A DNA stretch of 64,000 nt from Undaria pinnatifida (Eukaryota > Sar > Phaeophyceae > Laminariales > Alariaceae), in NCBI GenBank assembly GCA_012845835.1, contig JABAKD010000011.1, positions 374,501 through 438,500 of the forward strand. Direction: 5' to 3'. Below, in pieces: positions 11,335 through 21,628 of the stretch. Under the pieces are notes generated by a model, which made no database searches, was not told the DNA's origin, and saw nothing but the letters and a program-made list of their open reading frames with translations. Position 1 is the first letter of the stretch; each line of letters opens with the position of its first letter. The translations under genes were made by a program, and so were the position numbers.

Positions 11335-11545
11335 GTAAGCAAAAACAAAAACAAAAACAAAAAACAAAAACAAAATAAGAAAACAAATAAAAACAAAGAT
11401 GAAAATAAAACAAAAAATGAAACAAACAAAATGAAGGGGAAATCGAAGAAACAACCCAACCGGAAAGGAGAGCCAAAGCTCGGAAAAGAAACATAATAAA
11501 ATGAAATAAAATAAAGTAAAGTAAAACCAAAATAAGATAATCCGA
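11335..11545 (+). repeat. A-rich low-complexity block
   Basis: Runs of aaaac and aaaat units over about 200 bp. The hydrophobic open frames on the opposite strand are artefacts of this composition. Confidence 0.85.
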
Positions 11546-11659
11546 ACACGAGCCAAAAACCTGGACACGGAAGGAGGGAACAAAGGGGAAAAAAATACCC
11601 CAGAAAAAGACGAAAAGTGCTATGTACCTACTAGTCGGCCTGGTACCTTGCTACCCTGT

Positions 11660-11790
11660 CTGCCATCTCCTTCCTGCCTTCGTCCACCGCGGTCTCCCTT
11701 CTATTCCTCCTGTTGCCCCCCCTGCCCCCATTCCCTTGGACGGCTTTCCTTCTACTCCTCCTGTTTCCCCCCCTCCCCCCTTTGTGTTCT
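11660..11790 (+). repeat. Pyrimidine-rich repeat, two copies of about 55-60 bp
   Basis: 'ttctattcctcctgttgcccccc' and 'ttctactcctcctgtttcccccc' head two related units. Together with the LINE fragment that follows, this could be 3' sequence from another element. No gene. Confidence 0.55.
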
Positions 11791-11805
11791 TCTCATTAAG
11801 CCAAA

Positions 11806-12560
11806 ATACCTGAGCAAAAAACTTGGTATCCAGCTGCACTGAATCTCGTGTTGCCGGGCCGTCGAGTTTCCTGCAGGCCAATGAAGTCACAGCCGAGTTG
11901 CTGGCCTTTCGCCAGTACACGCTCGTCATGCCCATACCCGTTCTTCCCCTTTACGGCCAGGGTACGCACGTTGTAGGTCGCTACCGCCACAAGTGCCGCC
12001 TTCCGTCTCTTACGAGTCTCGCGTGCTGCTTTCTCAGCCAGCCGACGAGAGGCTCGTCCCCTCCTCCGTTTCTGTTTCTGTTGTTTCTTTTTTCTCTCTA
12101 TTAATGTGATGATTGTGGCTCTCCGTTTCGTAGCCCGGTTCGCGCCTTGGTTTCCGCTGGCTGGGTGCAGCCGTCCCAGCCAACGCCGACACTCCCATCC
12201 TTCCTGTCGTGCATGCGTACCCACGCGGTGGCCAGCCTCTCCACTCCCCAAGCTGCCCACGCTGCGCTCTCTGCTGTGGTGATGTACCCGTCCTGCCCCG
12301 GGGATGAACTCCTCGGCGTCGGGGTTAAAAAGAAAACCCATCACCACCACCCCACGCGGTCCTTAGAGTGAGCAGTTCACTAGCCAGACCGCGCAAGGTT
12401 CCCTCTCTACCCAGCCCGAGGCTCGATGCCCGTGTGACTGCCGCTAGACCGCTGCAGGTCCTCGCGGGCTTCCTCGGCCCACCCCAAGGACGGGGCAGGC
12501 CGAAGGAGAACGGAGCACAGGCAATCCAAACTGCAACAATGACGAAAACAAAGCCCAACG
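11806..12560 (-). pseudogene. LINE (APE-type non-LTR retrotransposon) 5' fragment, endonuclease N-terminus
   Basis: A minus-strand open frame (about 12350 to 11796) encodes a basic linker (KKKQQKQKRRRGRASRR) and then VAVATYNVRTLAVKGK and DFIGLQETRRPGN. This is the start of an apurinic-type endonuclease domain, with the Asn of the first motif (YNVRTL) and the catalytic Glu of LQET. It breaks after GYQVFCSG at about 11806, where the frame runs into unrelated sequence and a stop, so the rest of the endonuclease, the reverse transcriptase and the tail are missing. The upstream part to about 12560 is G/C-rich and probably belongs to the LINE 5' region. Losing the 3' side is unusual, because LINEs are normally truncated at the 5' end. 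Later deletion or another insertion is the likely cause. Confidence 0.75.
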
Positions 12561-13020
12561 TGCTTGTGACCTGGCTTGATGCTGGTACGACTGTACGCTC
12601 GTCCTATTAATAAGCACGGCGGTACATGTTTCATATCCTTGATATCAATAGCACGGAGGGAAAAATATCTGCCGGACCACTTGGTATTAACGTAATAATA
12701 GCAATACATAACAATGCATAATGAACGTACCGGTAATATTTTGGTAGTTTTCATGTCGTTTTGATGGAGCATTCTGGTACTGTACCTTGCTTCCGGGTGA
12801 CGTCACCCACCACCCGGCGTAGGTCGACATTCCTCTATTCTTCCTTGAGGCTTGAGGCGTATATTATTAGGTGTCGCGCAAATACCATAAAAATATGAAA
12901 ACCAGTGCGAGAAAATTGCGGATATGAGAAAATTGCGGATATACTTAGTTAAGGCTATACGTACGATCCTGATTCAAAGATGCTCACCGGTATGTTTTGA
13001 TACGTCTTCTTATTATGATG
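12560..13020. other. No gene recognised
   Basis: Contains 'gagaaaattgcggatatgagaaaattgcggatat', a 17-bp direct repeat near 12908-12942, and nothing else I can name. Confidence 0.4.
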
Positions 13021-13024
13021 GTAA

Positions 13025-13107
13025 CCCCTCTAGAGCCCCCGAACCCCTCCCTATACTAAAATCCAGGTAATTTTGTCCCCAAAAACGGGTTTCCAGTTGT
13101 AAAAGGG
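13025..13107 (-). mobile_element. TTAA MITE (piggyBac-type), 83 bp
   Basis: Reverse orientation. On the minus strand it follows TTAA (13108-13111), starts cccttttacaactgg, contains cgtttttggggac and ends before a mutated target (GTAA, 13021-13024). The family core ggggttcgggggct is intact. Confidence 0.8.
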
Positions 13108-13330
13108 TTAATAAACTAAATTTTCGTTTGGTCGGTCTGGGGTGTTGTTTGCCCAACCACTTTCGCGGCGGCAACCCATAGACAACTTGTAAAAATATCG
13201 TAGTCTAACTCGAAGTAAGCGAGTTGTTATTATTATTAAATAGTGCTTTGTCCCAGGTCGTTTTTTTTCTTTCTTTCTTCAGCCCATTTGTTATCCTCGC
13301 ACGACTCTCCTCGCCCTCGCTCCCAGTAGT

Positions 13331-13461
13331 AGCTCAGATCCGGGGTCACATAGCGGGCCCTCCTCCCCCCTCCCCTCTACGGTATAACAACGCCTTCATT
13401 TTTATCGCGAGAAGAATTCAGAATTTTCTTCCCTCCTCGAAGACTCGCGTCGAATTGCACC
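13331..13461 (+). repeat. Dispersed repeat family R4
   Basis: Shared phrases are 'ctcagatccggggtcac', 'ttttatcgcgagaa' and 'ttcttccctcctcgaagactc'. Relatives are at about 2729-2840 (weak), 18288-18392 (plus) and 18670-18780 (minus). Confidence 0.5.
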
Positions 13462-13553
13462 AACTACTACTACCCACGCCACTGTTAATTGGCGCTCTCA
13501 GCAAGTAAGTATACTTTTTTGTCTCATTTTTGCGAGTAAAGTCAAAATCTTGC

Positions 13554-13684
13554 CACGGTGGGAATCGAACTCAAGGGCCGTGTTTGCCAAAAAAGTTAAA
13601 ATCTAACCACGCACGGTGGGAATCGAATTCAAGGGACAACGCTAGTAGTATACGAGGGTAACCACTAGACCACCGGGGCGACCA
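13554..13684 (-). repeat. tRNA-like (SINE head) sequence with duplicated B-box region
   Basis: On the minus strand it starts tggtcgccccggtggtctag and continues to gaattcgattccc. These match a pol III A box (TGGTCTAGTGG) and B box (GATTCGATTCCC type). A second B-box-like block (ggaatcgaactcaaggg on plus) lies 60 bp further on. It does not fold as a complete tRNA with a paired acceptor stem, so I treat it as a tRNA-derived retroposon remnant. Confidence 0.55.
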
Positions 13685-13782
13685 ACTATGCGCTGCTATA
13701 TTTAATCTACACCACGTATATTTCTTCGATTCAACAGCTGATATTCTTGCGACAGCCCCCCCCCCTGGATTTCAAGCCATCG

Positions 13783-13925
13783 TAATAATAACCACCATCA
13801 TGATAATAACCATCATCGTAGTAATAACCATCATCATGATAATAACCGTCATCATAATAATAACCATCATCATGATAATAACCATCATCATGATAATAAC
13901 CATCATCATAATAATAACCACAACC
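13783..13925 (+). repeat. 18-bp tandem repeat (ataataaccatcatcatg)
   Basis: About seven to eight imperfect copies of an 18-bp unit with occasional cgt/cat changes. It creates a long Met/Ile-rich frame on the minus strand that is not a gene. Confidence 0.9.
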
Positions 13926-14035
13926 AAAAACTCAAAGTGAACGGGAAGCTTGTTGTATTTGCTGTAAAATACCTGGTACCTGGTATGCATACATGCAATG
14001 ATATTCTTCAGGAATCGATAATCACGTCGTGATTT

Positions 14036-14080
14036 AAATCATTAGTACGGGGACATTTCGGTTCCATCCCCGGGTATGAG
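14036..14080 (-). repeat. Dispersed repeat family R7, fragment
   Basis: The minus strand reads acccggggatggaaccgaaatgtcccc, matching 14414-14480, 14548-14630 and 34855-34935 on the plus strand (tgcgaaacgc, gaacccggggatggc, cgtccccgttgtcgcgac). Family of unknown nature. Confidence 0.45.
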
Positions 14081-14413
14081 GCCATCCTGGTTTTTCGGGT
14101 GTGGGGGTATACCCTAACGGAAATGGGGTATAAGGGGTATAAGGGGTATAATAAGGGTTAGATTTAACGCTATTATTGTTGATACGTCCCGGTCTCAATG
14201 ACTCTGGGTCTGTCAGAACTGCAGCGACAGCATCTATTTATTTAGTCTAAAGAGGCTTTGGCGTGATACCCGTGAGTACACACTTACATACGTAAGTACC
14301 TGGTATGCACCTACCGTTAGGGTATAGACAGGCTGCTGCTGCTGCTGCAGGGCTCGGCTGTCGTTACACGTTGGCTGGGCTGGTGGACTGGAGAGGACGG
14401 GCGCAGCAGGAAG

Positions 14414-14630
14414 GAACATGCGAAACGCAACAAGCCCTGACGCCCGGGGATGGCTCCGAAACGTTCCGGTTGTCGTGAGTTTGATCAATGTCATGATAGC
14501 CTCCTCTGCGGGAGTTTGGCTGGTGCGCTAGAGAGAAATTGTGCGGCTGTAATGTGCGAAACGCAAGGCCTGGAACCCGGGGATTGCTCCTAAACGCCCC
14601 CTTTTGTCGCGACTTACAATCACGACCATG
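14414..14630 (+). repeat. Two adjacent copies of dispersed family R7
   Basis: Copies at 14414-14480 and 14548-14630 both contain atgcgaaacgca, a cccggggat core and a terminal gtcgtgagtt/gtcgcgactt. The third plus-strand copy is at 34855-34935. Confidence 0.5.
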
Positions 14631-15098
14631 TCGTTCTTGGTGGTGAACCCTTCTATCCCTTGATCTCGTATTAACCCGTTTGGGACTTTTTCGCGCACTT
14701 GATTATCGTATAGGGAAAAATGACGAGTAAAGCTGACGATTTTAGGCATCATCCTTCACACGAAGAAACCCGGGTCGGCTGCTAGATTATTACGATGACG
14801 TTTACCGTCGAACTGCAACGCAAAGTGCCTGCAAGACACGCGCACAGCTTGCGCTGCCGTGTGGCACACGAGGAGTGAGGAGTGAGAAGTGAGGAGTGAA
14901 CAGCATGCTCGCACCGTGATGAGAAAAAACGCGTTCACTCTTTCTTTTCTCCCGGTACCACACCTGTTTGCACCAACGATTTTGGAGAGTAAGTACTTGG
15001 ATTTAGTGAACGAGGCGTAGGAAAATTGTGGTGTGACATCATACGCACGTGCACGCGAAAAAAAAAACACTCGTGCACACTGTAGTAGTATGTATGCC

Positions 15099-15401
15099 TG
15101 GTCGCCCCGGTGGCGTATCAAGTTGTCCTCGAGCCTGGTATATGTCAGTTTAGTGAGTTCGAGCCCCCCCGAGTATATCATTGTATAAAATCGTGGGGAC
15201 TTTTTCTTGTGCACAAATTGACGTGCGGAAATCGCGAGAGCGTGAGTTAGCTACATTCGATGAAAAATGGACGAGCAGTGGGACTGCTGAACCCATCCCT
15301 GAATAAAAAAGGAAGGCAAGAACCGGGGGGAAGAAAGGACGACATCCGTGACCACGGCTTGTCCAGAAGCTGGAAAGTAGAAGTGTGAAAAAAGAAAATA
15401 C
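15099..15401 (+). mobile_element. tRNA-derived SINE, full-length copy
   Basis: Head: ggtcgccccggtggcgtatc, with an A box (TGGCGTATCAAG) and a B box (GAGTTCGAGCCCC). Body: ttgtgcacaaattgacgtgc, gcgagagcgtgagttag, gaccacggcttgtccagaag and gctggaaagtagaagtgtg. Tail: A-rich (15384-15401). The copy at 35504-35818 matches head to tail, and 16284-16575 matches the body. Such elements are transcribed by RNA polymerase III and moved by a LINE. Confidence 0.85.
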
Positions 15402-15802
15402 CTGGTGGAGATATCTCGTCAGGAAGCTGGACGGGACAAAGGGGCGGTCGAGGCGCGTACATGAAGCCACGATGACGTATATATCAAGGCGCCGATCAAC
15501 GGTAGGGGGCGAATGTACCGGACTACCGCCTCACGGCATGACGGCGAGGTCACTTGAGCCGGGACAATAAAGGTCGGGGCCGCCGGGACAATTTGATAAA
15601 TAATACAGTAAACCACATTTTCCCATAGGCAATCCCTGTCTGTGCATTTTCTCCCACGGGCAGGTCCGTTGGCTGTCACGTTGCTAGATTTGGAGGCAGG
15701 CTTCTCCTGTGACGTAGTAGGTGAATCTCGTCCCTAGTACTACTATTAATGAGTCGGTGATGCGGGTTGGAACCCTCCCTACTAATACTGTACTGGTATT
15801 GA

Positions 15803-15999
15803 TGGTGCAATAGTGCATACTGATAAGTGCATACTGATGGTGCATATTGATAGTGCATACTTATGGTGCATATTGATAGTGCATACTGATAGTGCATACT
15901 GATAGTGCATACTGATAGTGCATACTGATAGTGCATACTGATAGTGCATACTGATAGTGCATACTTATGGTGCATACTGAGTGCATACTGATAGTGCAT
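15803..15999 (+). repeat. 13-bp minisatellite (gtgcatactgata)
   Basis: About fifteen copies with minor variants (gtgcatacttatg, gtgcatattgata). The minus-strand frame of repeated MHYQYAL is an artefact. Confidence 0.95.
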
Positions 16000-16283
16000 A
16001 CTCGTAGTTTTTTTTTTGTGGCGCACAATTAACGTCTTTGGGACTTGACACGCAACAATAAAACGAAAAAAAAATAAGACGAGTTACAGCATCGGCGACT
16101 TGGAACAATACAATCAATCCGAGCTGCTGGTGGAGGAGATGCGTTTTGGTAGGCAAGCGCTAGGCATGACGACATGCTCGGATTGCCTCAAGATTTCCCT
16201 TCGAAGACGCTTGATTTGATCGCGCTCGTTTCTTTTTACTGCATATTATAATCAACATGTAATCGACTCACAAAAAAGGGTTA

Positions 16284-16575
16284 AATGGCGGAAAGCGCGA
16301 GAGCTTGAGCTAGCAAAATCCGACGAAAATCGCCGAGCCTAAAAAAAGCTTGAAAAGTGTGAAAGCTGAACCCTGTGTGCGAATAAAAATGAAGGCAAGT
16401 GTACCGGGGGGGAGAAGCGAAGGGGGGAGAAGGGAAGACACCTGTGACCTGTGACCATGATCTTGTCGCTTGTCCAGGAGGCATGGCTGAGGGTAAATCC
16501 TCTTACTATGTGATACTACAGAGTAGTTGTAGTTGAGCTGGAAAGTAAAAGGTGATGACAAAAAAAAGAGACAAC
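16284..16575 (+). mobile_element. tRNA-derived SINE, diverged, head missing
   Basis: Starts at ggcggaaagcgcgagagctt and continues through gctgaaccctgtgtgcg, gaaggcaagtgtaccgg, a duplicated cctgtgacc, cgcttgtccagg and gctggaaagtaaaag, ending in an A run. The tRNA-like head seen at 15099 and 35504 is absent, and an internal segment around 16480-16530 differs. Confidence 0.7.
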
Positions 16576-16707
16576 TAACTTTTGTAGCTACCCGTAAGCG
16601 GCCCAAATTTAGTTTTTTTGCGGTAGTTCGCGTGAGCACGGACTATTTCGGCGGTAGTCCGACACCTCGACATCTCGCGTAGGCGGGCGGGAGGCGAATT
16701 CTTATTA

Positions 16708-17843
16708 CAGTGGGGGTTGCGGTTTAAGATAGCCTAGTTTAAGAGAATCACGTGTTTAAGAGAGTCAAAAATGGCTTAGCACACCTTATCTTAAACCGAA
16801 CATCGATTATCTTAAAGCGATGGTAGACGATTTGAAGGAAGACCTCTTTGACGAATCGCTTCTTGCCGACCAAATCCTAGACTCGGATGATGACGACGCC
16901 GACTCTTGGGCGGGAGACAAGTCGCAGGCCGTAGACACTCCGCGTCCACCACCCTACACGAAAGTAGCTAGCTAGTTTGGGGACCTCGAGGGTGAAGCAG
17001 AGAAGTGTAACATGGCCGAGGTGTCGTACCATCTTCGCAAGGCGAAGTTGGCTTGGATGAGGGAGTTTGGGTGGAGGAAAACGAAGCAAACTATCATGGC
17101 AGACTTTTTGTAACGTTGCAGAGCTGCTGTCATACGCATGGGATGGATGTCTGTCTGGTTCAGGGATGTGGGTGTGTGAGGTTCAGGGGTGTAAGTGTGT
17201 GAGGTTCACTGGTAGTGAGGGGTGGCACCTTGTTGGAGGCTTGAGTCGCTCTCAATGAAATACTGCTGCTGCTGTAGCTTGTGTTTTTTGTTGTTTTCTG
17301 CTTCTTGTATTTTGCGTCCGAGATACAATAATACGTACAGTAGTACCGTGAGTGATGCCCATGCTGCTTCACCTCTCTCTGTGTTATGTTGGCTGCTTAC
17401 AGGGTATAGATGATGTTGGAATAACCCTGCCAAAGAGAACAATTCATTCGACAATAATATACTCTACGTAGCCTGGTGAGCTCATCTCACGCAGGTGTTT
17501 CTTCTTTATATTTACTTTTGTTTTAATATACTCCGCGAGTACGCAACAAAGAAGGATCGTGCTGCGTGTCGGCCCTCCAACGCACGATAAATATTGCGTA
17601 AACAATACGAAATGCGCTTTCAACACTTCGAATAGGCACAACGGCAACATCCTGCCCTTCAAGCGCTCTTGACCCCAGACCCGGGCTCTCTAAAACCCAT
17701 ATGTTCTGTTATAGATGAGTTTATTTTAACCCAAAATCTCGCTTTAAGATAAAACATATCTTAAACCGATTTAGGAGAGCTACGTGTTTAAGATAGTTTT
17801 CGTCGGTATGGCACACCGCTATCTTAAACCGCAACCCCCACTG
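16708..17843. mobile_element. Tc1/mariner (pogo-like) defective transposon, 1136 bp
   Basis: Terminal inverted repeats CAGTGGGGGTTGCGGTTTAA...TTAAACCGCAACCCCCACTG are perfect over at least 25 bp and flanked by TA (16706-16707 and 17844-17845). Subterminal 'tttaagatag/ttaagaga' words recur at both ends. The interior has only short frames (see 16820-16975), so it cannot encode a full transposase. CAGT ends plus a TA target are typical of the Tc1/mariner/pogo group. Confidence 0.85.
16820..16975 (+). pseudogene. Short ORF inside the Tc1-type element
   Basis: An ATG-started 51-codon frame beginning MVDDLKEDLFDESLLADQIL with an acidic run (DSDDDDAD). It is followed 30 bp after its TAG by a second short frame starting MAEVSYHLRKAKLAWMREFG. 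The two may be remnants of one transposon protein cut by a stop and a deletion. I cannot assign either to a transposase domain. Confidence 0.35.
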
Positions 17844-18287
17844 TAGTTGTTGTTAGCACAATACAACGGGAAAATACGCGGCGGAAGAGGGGCGTGCACT
17901 TGGCGTTCTGCGTATGTATGCTGATGTTTGGTTGTTTGCTCTTTTTCTACACATCCGATCATGCTGTTGTTCGTTCAGTCACAATTTGATAAGGGTTGAG
18001 CATTTTGTTCCCTCGTACATGTATATGTATGCTGTAGTAAATACGTGTATGTATGTACAAAATGTACATGGACATATGTATGATGTGTAGTTTTTTTGCG
18101 CTTCTTTTCCTAGTCCCGCTTTTTCCCAAACATGTCAGGAGACGGTCAGTCAAGGGTGTCAAATCGATCGTTATTCACTAATAAAACCTAGTAGTTTGGC
18201 GTCAGTCCAGGCTAATTGTTGGAAAATTGCCGTCTAGACAGGTCAAGGGCTAACAGCGCCGTATCCTGGGGTCTTTGCTCCTTTCGT
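17844..18287. other. No gene recognised
   Basis: Unassigned DNA with a gtatgtatg/tacatgta-rich part at 18010-18080 and a weak 'cctagtagtttgg' relative of the TTAA MITE near 18188. Confidence 0.4.
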
Positions 18288-18392
18288 AACTCAGATTCGG
18301 GGTGACGCAAGCTTAATTTTTAATTTTAATCGCGAGAAAGATTTTTCTTGGCCTTTTTCTTCCCTCGTCGACTCGCGGCGAACTGCATTTGT
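18288..18392 (+). repeat. Dispersed repeat family R4
   Basis: Contains 'ctcagattcggggtgac', 'ttttaatcgcgagaaag' and 'cttccctcgtcgactcgcg', matching 13331-13461 and the minus-strand copy at about 18670-18780. Confidence 0.55.
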
Positions 18393-18465
18393 GTTTCTTT
18401 CTTGTTTTTTCATCTCACGTACGTACAGTCAGTAGTTACTTGTCTCTTTATCTTATTTTCTCTCG

Positions 18466-18531
18466 CACTGGAACCGTTGTTTTTCACAAATATACTTGAA
18501 GTTAGCATAAGGAGGGATTTTGGGGCTCTAG
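18466..18531 (+). mobile_element. TTAA MITE, truncated at the left
   Basis: Keeps the interior ctggaaccgttg, acaaatatacttgaagttag and agggattttggggctcta of the family, but lacks the left terminus and its TTAA. A decayed fragment. Confidence 0.6.
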
Positions 18532-18669
18532 ACTAAAGACATTATATGCGCCTTCACGCCACCTAAGGCCCGCCTTACAAGGCTACTAATACCGTCTAAC
18601 GTACATTCTGGCGACTGCGAGAGAACCTTACCTGTTCTATCGATGTTATATCGTGTGATACGGCATGGG

Positions 18670-18780
18670 TAAGCAAAATTCGACGCGAGTCGACGAGGGA
18701 AGAAAGCGCTCAATTCTTCCCGACAAAAACGAAGGAGCGCACTTACTTACTTGCTCGTCGTAGTGATCCCGGGTCTGAGG
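18670..18780 (-). repeat. Dispersed repeat family R4, reverse copy
   Basis: The minus strand reads cctcagacccgggatcac, tccttcgtttttgtcggg and cttccctcgtcgactcgcg. It lies about 280 bp from the plus-strand copy at 18288, in inverted orientation. Confidence 0.5.
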
Positions 18781-18884
18781 TGCGCGTATGATAGTGTGAT
18801 AGGGAGAGAGGAGAAGACAAACATACGAAAAGAAAAAGTGCGAACACAATAGATGGGATGAGCAATATACATATTTACACATAT

Positions 18885-19389
18885 ATAGCTACACTGTAGT
18901 TGCAAGGGGAGTCCCCGACCTATATCCTTAATGAGGACACACAACCCGTAATTTTATACGCGCGATCGGAGTATCACACACAGCTTGCAAAGATGGGTTT
19001 CGACGAAATATTCGATCTCACAGCTGGAGTGTATTTTAATTTTTACAATGTAGACCTATCGTCTGACATCATACCACCGTACCTGGTGCTATATATGAAG
19101 GAAAAAAAAAAATGACTGAGTGTTGAGTGACGTTCGTCCTATAGTCTAATAATATACTATTAATATAGACTATAGTCTTGACCCTAGCCCTGAGACGGTG
19201 GAATCATGTATAAATAGTACCTGGTATTATTGTAAAAAATTAAAATACACTCCAGCTGTGAGATCGAAGATTTCGTCGAAACTCATCTTTGCAAGCTGTG
19301 TGTGATACTCCGATCGCGCGCATTACGAGTTGTGTGTCCTCATTAAGGATATAGGTCGGCGAATCCCCTTGCAACTACAGTGTAGCTAT
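18885..19389. mobile_element. Foldback/long-TIR MITE, 505 bp
   Basis: Two inverted arms of about 150-164 bp (18885-19048 and 19230-19389) share atagctacactgtagttgca, cctatatccttaatgagga, agtatcacacacagcttgca and cgatctcacagctggagtg. The roughly 180-bp centre contains its own palindrome (ctatagtcta...tagactatag, about 19139-19177). There is no coding capacity. Solo arm relics lie at 23612-23700, 23785-23885 and, diverged and reversed, 57519-57580. Confidence 0.85.
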
Positions 19390-20300
19390 CAGGGTCAACA
19401 GGATGATTTAGTCAGTCTGTGCGCGGAAACTATAAAACCCGTTTCTGAGGGGGACAAAATCTGACAGCTGTGAAGGGAAATGTATCCTTTTATCAAGTGA
19501 ATCTTGTAGGTCGAATAACCGGTGAGGGGGGTGGGGCGGAGTTTTGAAGGACGTGGGGGCCTGGTTTTGATCAAAAGCGAGCGGGTTTGGAGGGGGGGGG
19601 GGGGGGGGGAAGGGGGCAATTTGTGCATGTAAGCTATAAATCCTTTCGAGGGGATAAATCTGACGGTTTTGGCACCAGTTTATTATTGGGGGGATTATGT
19701 AACAGCAGTAGTACTGATCGTATGATACCTGGTTGAGTATATATAGTCAGATGTAACGCTGCGCGTAGTATTAAGAGCGTTATTGATACGATACGTTGTT
19801 TTGGTCGACGTGGGGTATTTTTAGTTCCCCCTGGGGTATCATATACAAAAAGTATACAAGGCACCAGTTACAACACCATACCCTTCCTACAGTACTTCAG
19901 TGCAGTACTTGTCTAGCGGGGATTTAACTGGCGTGGTTTCCACGCGTGCCATCCCCGCCCCCCTACGCCTGCTCGTGTACTTTTCCCGTCGCTTTTTTCT
20001 TTGCCATCGGGAATTATCGGGCATTATCCAGATGTGCAGTTTGAGCGTCAACGTCGATCACTAACAAACAGTAGACTCCTCCCCCCCCCCAAAAAAAAAA
20101 CAAGGGAAACCCCCAAAGGAGACTTATCATAGATGCATGACGCCCAACTCCCTTCTATACCTGAATAGTTATGGCTTAGCACCCGTGCAACGATCCCCTC
20201 ACCAGAGCTGCACTGCTGTATAATCCCGGTCTTCTTCTCCCGATGCCCTTCCCGCCACCACCACTGCACACCACTGCACACCACTGCAATCAGTCCGCAG
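19390..20300. other. No gene recognised; poly-G run
   Basis: Contains a run of about 18 G near 19593-19611, a run of A at 20092-20101 and three to four copies of 'ccactgcaca' just upstream of the acceptor at 20300. No ORF with homology was seen. Confidence 0.4.
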
Positions 20301-20553
20301 GCCCGGCAACAACCGACGGCTGAAGAAGAGCGAGAGCTTGGTTTTGTCCGATGCCGTGTCCGATACCGAAGCGTCACCTATTACGCCGCCCAACGCTATC
20401 ACGCCGCCTAACGCTATCACACCCCCGAAGGCGACGTCCCCTAAGCAGCCACCTCTGGACCACACTCACCGCTTCCGCATCGAGGCTCCTCCCGCATCCA
20501 ACAAGAGGACAGCGGTGAACCTCGGCAGGTCATCCGGTCCTATCCAATACGAG
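20301..20553 (+). CDS. Candidate internal exon, probably of the RGS-protein gene
   Basis: A 253-nt open segment between an acceptor (caatcagtccgcag, AG at 20299-20300) and a strong donor (tacgag|gtacgt, GT at 20554). In the open frame the first base completes a codon from an upstream exon. It then reads PGNNRRLKKSESLVLSDAVS, a proline-rich part with the repeats PPNAIT PPNAIT PPKAT, and ends GRSSGPIQYE in phase 0. A basic, Ser/Pro-rich sequence like this fits a disordered cytoplasmic region. The next exon I find (25006) also starts in phase 0, so the two can be joined in frame. Membership in the same gene is inference from strand, order and phase. I could not find the upstream exons. Confidence 0.5.
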
Positions 20554-21543
20554 GTACGTCTCAACTACTGCCAGGTATTTCGAATTATTTATTTATGAAA
20601 TACGTATTGATGTACTTCGAAAGTATTAATTAACAAAGGAGAAGAGTATTCGAGTTCGGGACTAAACCGCAACAATACGAGTAGTGTGTGTCAACAACTC
20701 ACAATCAATGCGTACTAGATGACTTTTTAGTATTAGACTATCAAGTAACGACAATGATGGTGATCTTTTAATACTGATTTCTAATATTTTTTTGCGCGAA
20801 GTAATCGTGTACGAGGCATTTTGGTTTAGACTATATAGGTCAATGTATGAGTGCTTGAGGATTTAACATTGATTGCAGCAGCATGGCAGTGTTTGGTTGA
20901 TCGCGTTATTAATAGTAGCAGTGCACACTGGATCTCGTATTATTTATAGGACGGAATACTGATTTTCTGTTGGACGAATGAATGAATTACGTGTAGTTAA
21001 TCTGTCCATGTCCCCACCTAGGAAGCCCGGAGATGCATCCAGGATGTAGGAAACCCGGGGGTGTATGGTGATAATTCAGGATGGATGACCCGAGACGGCC
21101 ACATGTTGTTGTTTTGCACATAGTCTATGCCAGAAGAGGATACCAATCGAAGGAGGGGGTGGGAGCAATTTCGATGCGTGAGTCTCTGCGTTAGACGGGA
21201 TGGGATTATCTACGACCTCTGGCTGTGTACTAATTAGATAGACTGTAGTCTACCCTTTGCAAGGTCGCTGTGATGCCTGGTACTCCTGCTGTACTCTGTA
21301 AACTCGCGTGGCTATGTACTCTGTAAACTTGTGCAAGTTGTTGTTTGTTATTGGAGAGTATAGTAGTGTTGTGCCGCCGTCCGTTTTTCTGGCAGGATCC
21401 TCGTAGCGTTTGACAGCAGTAGACACACAGCATCATTAGTACCAAAGTATAATACGTATCTGGTATATGGTGCCTAGTCCTCAGCTCCAGAGTGACTGGA
21501 ACCTGTCCTGTGACCACGGACTTGATTATGCGAGTTGATGTAA

Positions 21544-21544
21544 G

Positions 21545-21617
<73 letters not shown>

Positions 21618-21628
21618 GCAACAACAAC
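21544..21628 (+). repeat. (AAC)n microsatellite
   Basis: More than twenty AAC/CAA units with two interruptions at the end. The poly-Val frame on the minus strand is an artefact. Confidence 0.95.

Noticed and set aside
11210-11583. Three overlapping Phe-rich frames resembling membrane segments
   Set aside because: They read the complement of an A-rich low-complexity block.
13554-13684. Intact tRNA gene
   Set aside because: A and B boxes are present but no paired acceptor stem; tRNA-derived retroposon more likely.
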